Assembly (NCBI GenBank): GCA_017408205.1
Contig: JAFQVC010000179.1
Span: forward strand, 1-21,162
DNA from: Clostridia bacterium
GTDB taxonomy: Bacteria; Bacillota; Clostridia; Monoglobales; Firm-18
Length of the DNA stretch: 21,162 nt
Direction: 5' to 3'
Below, piece by piece: positions 14,744-21,162 of the stretch; within the stretch, counting starts at the first letter, position 1; every line of letters begins with the position of its first letter. Under the pieces are notes generated by a model. The model made no database searches. It saw only the letters and a program-made list of their open reading frames with translations, and was not told where the DNA came from. The position numbers and the translations under genes were made by a program.

Positions 14744-16140
14744 CATAATTTTTCAAGAACGGTGCATAATAATTCAAAAATTTCCCTTGTTGAAGAAACG
14801 CTTAATTTTTCTTCAACAGTGTGAACTCCGTACATAGTCGGACCTATTGCAATACAGTCCAGATTTTCTATTGACGATGAGAAAACCGCACACTCAAGCC
14901 CTGCGTGAATTGCTTCAACTTTTATATCTTCGCCAAACTTTTCTTTATACACTTTTTTGTATAAATCACGAAGTTCTGAATCGTCTTTATATTCCCAGGG
15001 CTGATATCTGCCCGACTTTTCCCACTTGCATCCGTTATAATCTGCAAATGACTCCATTCTTTCCTCAAGAAAATCAAGGGCAGTTCTTTTGTTGCTGCGA
15101 AGAGCATACTGCATAAATACAAAATCTTTTTCTGTTTTTAAAATACCAAGGTTAAGCGATGTTTCAACAAGATTTGGTATTACTTTGCTCATATCTACGA
15201 TACCGTTTGGTGTAGTTAAAAGCATATATTTGATTCTTTCTGCAGTTTCTTTATCAAATACTTCAAATTTGCCTTGCTCTTTTACTTCAACGCCAACAGT
15301 AAACCACGGTTCTCTGTCTTTGATTTCTGCTTTTACAATTTTTTCGTACTCAGTTATTTCCCTGACGAATTGATTTGGATTATCAGTAACTACTGTAAAT
15401 ATGTTGTTTACGGGTATTGCATTGGACTTGTCCCCGCCGTTTATGTCAATCAACGAATATCCATTCAAATGATTTAAAAAGCGGGAAGTTAAAACATTTG
15501 CATTAACTCTGCCTTTGTCAATTTCTACCCCCGAATGACCGCCTTTCAGACCTTTTATGCTAATAACTATTTTAGTACCTGTTACAGTTTCGGTTTTTGT
15601 CGGAACTGTAATTTTAAAATCACTGCCGCCTGCACAGGAAACTGTCAGTACGTCCTGTTCTTCCGAGTCAAGATTAATCATCCTTTTCCCTTTTAACAAA
15701 TTTACGTCAAGAGCACTTGCTCCAAGCATACCTACTTCTTCGTTTGTGGTAAACACCGCTTCAATGGGTGGATGCGGTAAATCTTTGCTTGCTAAAATTG
15801 CCATAATCATAGCAACAGCAATACCGTTGTCTGCACCCAAAGTTGTACCGTTAGCAGTCAGAAAATCACCGTCTTTTATAACTTCAATACCGTCAGTTTC
15901 AAAATTGATTTTACTGTCGGATGTTTTCTGGCACACCATATCAAGATGCCCCTGTAAAATCACGGGGGCTCCCGAGCCATCTTTATATATTATTACGTTT
16001 TTTGCATCATCACAAACGTATTTAAGACCGTTTTTCTTTGCAAAATCAACACAGTATCTGCTTATCCTGTCCATATCAAATGACCCGTGAGGAATTTTGC
16101 AAATTTCATCAAAATATTTAAACACTTCTTTATACAACAT
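14740..16140 (-). CDS. pepD: Aminoacyl-histidine dipeptidase (M20, PepD type)
   Basis: A 466-residue M20-family metallopeptidase cleaving dipeptides such as Xaa-His. The two-metal site is visible: His65 and Asp67 in LQGHLDMV, bridging Asp104 in LGADNGIA, catalytic Glu134 and Glu135 in TTNEEVGMLGA, Asp158 in NLDSEE, and a C-terminal His in YGVHTVEEKLS. Length fits PepD (about 480). No signal peptide, so it is cytoplasmic, suited to peptides brought in by the neighbouring transporter. The ATG has GGAGG seven bases upstream. Confidence 0.94.
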   Translation of the reverse strand: MLYKEVFKYFDEICKIPHGSFDMDRISRYCVDFAKKNGLKYVCDDAKNVIIYKDGSGAPVILQGHLDMVCQKTSDSKINFETDGIEVIKDGDFLTANGTTLGADNGIAVAMIMAILASKDLPHPPIEAVFTTNEEVGMLGASALDVNLLKGKRMINLDSEEQDVLTVSCAGGSDFKITVPTKTETVTGTKIVISIKGLKGGHSGVEIDKGRVNANVLTSRFLNHLNGYSLIDINGGDKSNAIPVNNIFTVVTDNPNQFVREITEYEKIVKAEIKDREPWFTVGVEVKEQGKFEVFDKETAERIKYMLLTTPNGIVDMSKVIPNLVETSLNLGILKTEKDFVFMQYALRSNKRTALDFLEERMESFADYNGCKWEKSGRYQPWEYKDDSELRDLYKKVYKEKFGEDIKVEAIHAGLECAVFSSSIENLDCIAIGPTMYGVHTVEEKLSVSSTREIFELLCTVLEKLC

Positions 16141-16157
16141 AACATACCTCCAATGTT

Positions 16158-16166
16158 ATTATAACA
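16158..16166 (-). promoter_or_regulatory. Possible extended -10 promoter of pepD
   Basis: The minus strand reads TGT then TATAAT, an extended -10 element just after the hexosaminidase terminator. No convincing -35 box is present at 16-18 nt, where the terminator hairpin lies. The predicted start would fall at the GGAGG binding site, giving an unusually short leader, so this call is weak. Confidence 0.35.
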
Positions 16167-16171
16167 CAAAT

Positions 16172-16196
16172 AAAGACCAAGAAAACCTTGGTCTTT
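16172..16196 (-). terminator. Intrinsic terminator after the GH20 gene
   Basis: A perfect 10-bp inverted repeat (AAAGACCAAG, five-base loop, CTTGGTCTTT) starts about 8 nt after the hexosaminidase stop. The trailing U-run on the minus strand is short (TTTATTTG), so termination may be partial and some transcripts may continue into pepD. Confidence 0.8.
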
Positions 16197-16203
16197 ATAA
16201 AAT

Positions 16204-18651
16204 TTAGTCAATCAATGCGATATCAAACACAATTATGTTTGCATCTGATTCTCCGTTTTGTTTGATTTTGATTTCTTTTATAACCTTGTCGGGGTTGGGA
16301 TTTTTAATAATGTATTTACCCAATGTGTATTCATCACCGTCATAGGTTTTACCGTTTTCGGGGAATGTAAAGTATGTTCCCACATAACCCTGGTGTGAAT
16401 ATACTCCCAGAACGGGTTCTGCATAAGTGCTTCTGTATGTGAAAATATTTTTCGCATAGCCAAGGGTTTTTACATAAGAAGTTCCGTCATCATAGCAGAT
16501 TTCATATTCACCAACTGCATAGGGATCCTGCCACGGAATACGTTTGTAGAAATCTTTTGTTGCGTGAACGAAAGATATAAGGCGACCTTTACCGTTTATT
16601 GCAACAGTTTTTTCTCTGTCGTTGTAATTTGCAACTACTGCACCGTCGTAGTCAACAACACCTCTAATGTCATAGGGAATGTTGTTAATGTCACCCTTGA
16701 TATCAACTTTTGTTTCGTTTTCAGTTTTACCAAGTTTTGCAAGTTTAATTCTTGCTTTTTTAATAATCGGCTTAATTAACTCGTTATATGTAAGACGCAT
16801 ATTGTGGTCGTAGCCGGAGTTATTAAGGGTTGTACCCGTGTAAATAAAGTCATAGATTTTTCCGTAGAATCCCCAGTATTCTTCACAGGTATCAATCCAG
16901 CAGGAAACCTCACCGCCAAGCATACCGGGTTTTTTAATTCTTGTTTCAAATCTCGGGTATGTGCTTGAATACAAGTTACCAACCATAACCTTAAAACCGT
17001 GTTTCAACAAATTGTCTTCTATATCTTTATCCATATTGTAATACCATACAAAGTCAAGCATAATAATATCTTTGTCAACGGTATTAACTGCATTTGAAGC
17101 ACTGTAGAATACTTTCTGGATAAGGTCACCCCAAATCATCATCTGGTAGCCCTTGCTCTTAACATAAGCATTCATTTTGTTAACTTCTGTAGTAAATATT
17201 TCCGCTTTGGGTATGTTTTTACATCTTTCGCAAACGCCCATAGGGAACACTTCATCGTGTCCCATATGTATAAATCTCTTTGGCTGTACCGCCTCAATAA
17301 CTTCGTCAATAATATTGAACATCATTTCATAGTATTTCGGGTGGTTAGGGCACATTGCGTGATACTCAAATTTACCGGGACCGGGGTCGCCAATATTAAA
17401 TCCGGGGAAGTCTTTGTCGGGCTCTACATCGGGAGCATGGATTTCAGCCATTTCGGGATGTGCACTTGTAATGTACTGAACGTGTGCAAAACACTGAACT
17501 TCGGGAACAACTTCGATACCATAACTTTCCATAAATTCGCAGAATTCTCTTACTTCCGCTTTTGTCCATACATCGTAACTTGTAATACCCGCGTGAGTAG
17601 GTCTTGTACGTTTTCCTGCACGCCAGTCAGCAATACCCTCTAAATATGTAGAATTGATTTCTGGGTATTTGTCATATTCCATAGAACCGGCAATTTCTAA
17701 GAAAATCATATTGTACTGCATTGGAACAATAACAGTTTTTACAAGATTTTTCAGGAAATCGTACTGATTTTTGCTGGGAAGTCCCATATGAATACCGCGC
17801 ATCGGCTTAAATGATGTGTGGTCTATTTCAACACATTTAACGCTGTCTCCGTCTATTAACTGCAAAAATGCATCAACTGCATAAAGTACGCTTCTTCTGT
17901 TTTTACCTTTTAACAGTACTTTGTCTTTTGAAACTGAAATGATAAAACCGTCTTCATATCCGTCGCCTTCAATTTCTATTTTAATTTTTCCGTCTGCTTT
18001 AACTTCGAAAGCATTGTCAGATTTCTCGTTAAGATAATTTGCAACAAAAATTTCATCATCTGTTGTTGCTGCTATTGAATTAATGCTTGAAAAAGGAATT
18101 CTGTCTTTCAAAAACTCGCATTTTTCAGGTAATGGCCAAACATAGTCGTCCATATCCCACGCAGCAAAAATATCTATATAATCAAGATGGAATTTTCTTA
18201 AATAACCATTAAATCTTACAATAAGGTTTTCGCACCAGTAACCAATCGGAATGGTGATTTCTTCTTTGTCGCAATTTTTGTTTCCTGTCTCGGGATTGAA
18301 TTTGCCGATTTTTTTATATTCACCGTCCGTAACAGTAAACACTTCGATTGAAAGGAAGTGTGAAGTTGACGGGCTGATACTGTCGTTTGTACCTTGTTTT
18401 ATATAAATATGGTCAATAAATGCTTTTTCGCCAACATTAACTTTAAGGTCAATTGCGTTAAAAAGCATACTGTTGGCACTCCAGGAAACAGGTCTTCTTG
18501 CAAAAAGATTACCGTTTTCTTTTGTGTAAACAGGAAGGTCTAATCCCTCTTTTGTTGCATTCGGGTTAAAAGCAATGTCTGTTCCTCTCTGGAGATAAGA
18601 GTAAGAGACGTTTTTGCTGATAGTGTCATCAAATAACGAGCCGATAAACAT
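16204..18651 (-). CDS. Intracellular GH20 beta-N-acetylhexosaminidase-type glycoside hydrolase
   Basis: An 815-residue enzyme without a signal peptide or anchor, so likely cytoplasmic. Residues 1-170 form a beta-rich, discoidin-like region of unclear role. About 195-275 matches the accessory GH20b domain (the ADGKIKIEIEGDGYEDG and RRSVLYAVDAFLQL stretches). The TIM barrel runs from about 280 (KPMRGIHMG) to 640 and carries the catalytic pair Asp466-Glu467 in HMGHDEV. The last 170 residues are another beta-rich domain. GH20 enzymes release terminal GlcNAc or GalNAc by substrate-assisted catalysis. Upstream ROK and nagA genes fit amino-sugar catabolism. ATG with AGGTGG seven bases upstream; it has its own promoter and terminator. 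Confidence 0.88.
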   Translation of the reverse strand: MFIGSLFDDTISKNVSYSYLQRGTDIAFNPNATKEGLDLPVYTKENGNLFARRPVSWSANSMLFNAIDLKVNVGEKAFIDHIYIKQGTNDSISPSTSHFLSIEVFTVTDGEYKKIGKFNPETGNKNCDKEEITIPIGYWCENLIVRFNGYLRKFHLDYIDIFAAWDMDDYVWPLPEKCEFLKDRIPFSSINSIAATTDDEIFVANYLNEKSDNAFEVKADGKIKIEIEGDGYEDGFIISVSKDKVLLKGKNRRSVLYAVDAFLQLIDGDSVKCVEIDHTSFKPMRGIHMGLPSKNQYDFLKNLVKTVIVPMQYNMIFLEIAGSMEYDKYPEINSTYLEGIADWRAGKRTRPTHAGITSYDVWTKAEVREFCEFMESYGIEVVPEVQCFAHVQYITSAHPEMAEIHAPDVEPDKDFPGFNIGDPGPGKFEYHAMCPNHPKYYEMMFNIIDEVIEAVQPKRFIHMGHDEVFPMGVCERCKNIPKAEIFTTEVNKMNAYVKSKGYQMMIWGDLIQKVFYSASNAVNTVDKDIIMLDFVWYYNMDKDIEDNLLKHGFKVMVGNLYSSTYPRFETRIKKPGMLGGEVSCWIDTCEEYWGFYGKIYDFIYTGTTLNNSGYDHNMRLTYNELIKPIIKKARIKLAKLGKTENETKVDIKGDINNIPYDIRGVVDYDGAVVANYNDREKTVAINGKGRLISFVHATKDFYKRIPWQDPYAVGEYEICYDDGTSYVKTLGYAKNIFTYRSTYAEPVLGVYSHQGYVGTYFTFPENGKTYDGDEYTLGKYIIKNPNPDKVIKEIKIKQNGESDANIIVFDIALID

Positions 18652-18681
18652 ACCTAAACCACCTTTTTATATTTTACAACA

Positions 18682-18710
18682 ATTGTATCATTTAATGAAA
18701 ATAATGTCAA
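18682..18710 (-). promoter_or_regulatory. Sigma-A promoter of the GH20 gene
   Basis: On the minus strand a perfect TTGACA (18705-18710) lies 17 nt from TACAAT (18682-18687, 5/6). It begins four bases after the terminator of the upstream ROK-like gene, so the hexosaminidase is a separate, probably strongly expressed unit with a leader of about 25 nt. Confidence 0.85.
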
Positions 18711-18713
18711 TGA

Positions 18714-18740
18714 AAAAAACCCTGAAAATCAGGGTTTTTT
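18714..18740 (-). terminator. Strong intrinsic terminator after the ROK-like gene
   Basis: A perfect 12-bp inverted repeat with a three-base loop: a GC core CCCTGA/TCAGGG flanked by an A-run and a run of seven T on the minus strand. It is 11 nt beyond the ROK-like stop codon and ends the nagA-ROK unit. The flanking A and T runs mean it could work in both directions. Confidence 0.93.
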
Positions 18741-18751
18741 CCTGTTAATTG

Positions 18752-20128
18752 TTATTTGATTTCAGGCAAACTTGCTGCTGCAACTGACTGACCAACTCTT
18801 CTTGAACTTTCGTCAGGAATGTGAAGCTTAATTTTCTTTGCAAGTTCGGGGAATTCCTTGTCAAGAACTTCCTGTGCTCTTGCAAGCAGTATTGTTCCGC
18901 CTTCACCTGATGTAACACGTCCCATAATCAAAACGTGCTTAATATCATAAAATTCTGTGTAGTACGCAATAGCATAACCAAAGTATGCACCTATTGTGTC
19001 ATAAATGTCAGCAGCTCTCTGGTCGCCTTCTGCCATAAGACCTTGTACAACTTTAAGTTTTTCAGCAGGAGATAAACTTTCGTCAAGTTCTATACCTGCA
19101 AATGGCGCAAGTTTTATAACACCATCTTGTGAGAAGTATTTAACACCGCAACCGTAGTCGCCTGACCACTCGTCAACCATTGCATTTTCACAGAAATCAA
19201 CGGGAACAAATGCAAGTTCGTTAAGCCAGCCGGTAATGTTGCCTTCAGGGTCAACATATCCGCCTGCTTCCGATGTACCCATAGCAACACCCAAAACCGC
19301 ATTATCGTTTAAATCCATAGCACCTGCAAGGGCTGTTACGTCACCATCATTTGCAACTTCAACAGGAATATTTTCGCCAATTTCTTTTGCAACGTCAAGA
19401 TACATATTTTTAACTTTCTTTTCAAAATCTTCTTCATTTACTTTTAAGAACAAAGACGCAACCATAATTCTGTTGTCAACATATACGCCTGCACTTGATA
19501 CACCGATAGCATCAACTCTCGGCATATATGATGCGGCAGTTTTCATTGCATCTAAAATACCCTGATAATGGTAGTCGGGGTCTTCGTTAATTTTCGGGAA
19601 CCATACAACTTCTTCAGAAAATACGCTTTCACCATTAACAACAGCACTTACCTTTCTGTCGCTTCCGCCTGCGTCAAAACCAATTCTGCAACCGTCTAAA
19701 TGTCTGCCGATTGGTGCAGCGGCTGATTTGTCCTTTGGTGCATCTTCCAGTTTGCAAACTATAACTTCGAATGGTTTCTCATATACTTTTTCCATAAAGT
19801 GAACGTCAAAATCACGGGTACCTTTGTCTTTAAAGGCATCTTTGATTTTGTTACCAATAACATCGCTTCCTGCAATATATACTTTGTAACCGCCTGCAAC
19901 CCATAAAAGAGATTTTGTCATTCTTTCAATAAATTTGAAGTTTTCTTCATCGTGACCTGTACCGTCAACAAAAACACGGGTTTTGTATGTAACTGTATAA
20001 CCCTTGTTTCTTTCGATTGCGATAATAATGTCCTGTCCTTCGTCTTTTGTTGCTTCCCTCATATCTCTGCACACAACTGACAGCGGTGCAAACTGGGGGT
20101 CAAGTTTTGCATTAACCTTAAGATTCAT
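18752..20128 (-). CDS. ROK-fold sugar kinase-like protein
   Basis: A 458-residue protein whose residues 145-458 form an actin/hexokinase-like ATPase fold of ROK type: phosphate loop GFDAGGSDRK (150-159), VANDGDVTALAG (258-269) with probable catalytic Asp261, and the nucleotide loop AMGTSEAGGY (282-291). The usual ROK zinc motif CxCGxxGCxE is not present; GDYGCGVKYFS (323-333) lies in its place. The first 145 residues are an extra domain I do not recognise. Location between nagA and the GH20 gene suggests phosphorylation of GlcNAc or a related sugar, but a sensory or repressor-like role is possible. ATG with GGGAGAG upstream; it overlaps nagA by 11 nt. Confidence 0.8.
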   Translation of the reverse strand: MNLKVNAKLDPQFAPLSVVCRDMREATKDEGQDIIIAIERNKGYTVTYKTRVFVDGTGHDEENFKFIERMTKSLLWVAGGYKVYIAGSDVIGNKIKDAFKDKGTRDFDVHFMEKVYEKPFEVIVCKLEDAPKDKSAAAPIGRHLDGCRIGFDAGGSDRKVSAVVNGESVFSEEVVWFPKINEDPDYHYQGILDAMKTAASYMPRVDAIGVSSAGVYVDNRIMVASLFLKVNEEDFEKKVKNMYLDVAKEIGENIPVEVANDGDVTALAGAMDLNDNAVLGVAMGTSEAGGYVDPEGNITGWLNELAFVPVDFCENAMVDEWSGDYGCGVKYFSQDGVIKLAPFAGIELDESLSPAEKLKVVQGLMAEGDQRAADIYDTIGAYFGYAIAYYTEFYDIKHVLIMGRVTSGEGGTILLARAQEVLDKEFPELAKKIKLHIPDESSRRVGQSVAAASLPEIK

Positions 20129-21162
20129 ATTTAATCTCTCCCTTGATAATAGTATTTAATACATTAAATTCTTCGTCACAAATTATTATATCCGCATCTT
20201 TGCCAACTTCAAGTGAGCCCTTTTTGTCAGCAATTCCGATAGTTGCAGCAGGATTTAGCGATGCACAGTTTACGCATTCCCAAAGAGGTATCTGCGAATT
20301 TGTATAAACATTCCATACACCTCGGTTTAACGGCAACACGCTTCCTGCAACAGTACCGTCTTCAAGACGACACACGATATCTTTGTAAATTATTTTCTGA
20401 CCGCCCAGAGTATATTCGCCGTATGGCAAACCGCCTGCAGGCAGACAATCAGTAATAAAACATAATTTTCTGCCCTTTAATTTAAAGAGCATATCATAAA
20501 ACGCGGTAGAAACGTGGAATGTGTCAACAATCAACTCACAAGATACATCTGAATTGAATACTGCAGTAACTACACCGGGGGCTCTGTGAGCAAGAGGCGT
20601 CATTGCATTAAATAAATGCGTTGCGTGAGATACCCCATTTTTGATTGCATCCATTGCACAATTATAGTCAGCAGATGTGTGTCCCATAGAAATCACCACA
20701 TCAGTTTCGTTTTTCATTTTTCTTATTTCATCAAAGTTGCCAACATCTTCTTCTGGTGCAAGAGTTATTATTTTTATAATATCCGAATATTCCTTTACAA
20801 ACTTTGAATCGGGCTTAAGTATATATTTTTCATCCTGAGCACCTTTTTTGGAAGCACTAATGAATGGTCCCTCTGCGTGGCAACCGAGAATTGTACTGCC
20901 CTCCCAGGTCTCGCTTTCTTTTTTAAGTTTTCTTAAAACTTCAAGTGCTTTTTTTATTACAGACATATCTTCTGTCATAGTTGTAGGAAGATAACCTGTA
21001 ACGCCGTTTTTAAGAAGTGCATTGGAAATTACTCTTATGCTTTCTTCTTCACCGTCACAAACATCTTTGCCCATATAACCGTGAATGTGCAAATCTATAA
21101 GACCGGGTGAAACGTACCCGCCTTTTGCATCAATTATTTCGGCATCAGAAGGGACTCCATCC
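20118..21162 (-). CDS. nagA: N-acetylglucosamine-6-phosphate deacetylase (5' end outside the window)
   Basis: The frame is open to the window edge; about 347 residues are present and the start lies beyond. The protein is an amidohydrolase making glucosamine 6-phosphate from GlcNAc-6-P. Visible elements: PGLIDLHIHGYMG, the metal-binding Glu in CHAEGPFISASKKGA, His in MGHTSADY, His in SHATHLFNAM, and the catalytic Asp in FITDCLPAGG. The HxH pair near the N-terminus is the form seen in Bacillus-type enzymes. It overlaps the ROK-like gene by 11 nt, consistent with coupled translation. Confidence 0.94.
   Translation of the reverse strand, partial: DGVPSDAEIIDAKGGYVSPGLIDLHIHGYMGKDVCDGEEESIRVISNALLKNGVTGYLPTTMTEDMSVIKKALEVLRKLKKESETWEGSTILGCHAEGPFISASKKGAQDEKYILKPDSKFVKEYSDIIKIITLAPEEDVGNFDEIRKMKNETDVVISMGHTSADYNCAMDAIKNGVSHATHLFNAMTPLAHRAPGVVTAVFNSDVSCELIVDTFHVSTAFYDMLFKLKGRKLCFITDCLPAGGLPYGEYTLGGQKIIYKDIVCRLEDGTVAGSVLPLNRGVWNVYTNSQIPLWECVNCASLNPAATIGIADKKGSLEVGKDADIIICDEEFNVLNTIIKGEIKYES

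Noticed and set aside
1..21162. CRISPR array, insertion sequence, prophage or defence genes
   Set aside because: No regularly spaced repeats, transposase, integrase, terminal inverted repeats or phage structural genes were seen; the tRNA genes show no attached integrase or duplicated 3' ends.

Overview
The window looks like chromosomal DNA of an AT-rich anaerobic Firmicute (Clostridia type, possibly an uncultured gut lineage). The reasons are low G+C, strong AGGAG-type ribosome binding sites, some GTG and TTG starts, and the gene order nusB-xseA-xseB-ispA-(RNA)-oapA-dxs-tlyA-nadK-argR-recN. Every supported gene is on the minus strand, so transcription runs from high to low coordinates. The species is inferred from gene content only.

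Reading in the direction of transcription, the first block (21162-16204) handles amino sugars: nagA (cut by the window edge), a ROK-fold sugar kinase-like protein, a strong terminator and promoter, and an 815-residue cytoplasmic GH20 hexosaminidase ending at a second hairpin. The second block (16140-12440) handles peptides: a PepD-type M20 dipeptidase, an OPT-family transporter with its own promoter, and a small PqqD-like protein overlapping it.

The third block (12447-348) has no intrinsic terminator that I can see. It runs through a YegS-type lipid kinase, nusB, xseA, xseB and ispA. It then crosses about 660 nt without a protein gene before oapA, dxs, tlyA, nadK, argR, recN, an RseC-like redox protein and a MATE exporter. 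A final unit downstream, with a perfect consensus promoter, encodes tRNA-Asp, tRNA-Val and a third tRNA cut by the window start.

The most notable object is the stretch at 8227-8832. I identify it as an OLE RNA (ornate, large, extremophilic RNA). It is about 606 nt long and closed by a perfect 8-bp pairing between its two ends. It holds several internal hairpins, including one with a GAAA tetraloop, and is far richer in G+C than its flanks. It has its own promoter-like sequence across the ispA stop codon. The next gene encodes a 187-residue membrane protein matching OapA, the OLE-associated protein. OLE RNA and OapA are a described ribonucleoprotein system, but it is sparsely distributed and its mechanism is unresolved, and this copy appears to come from a non-extremophile.
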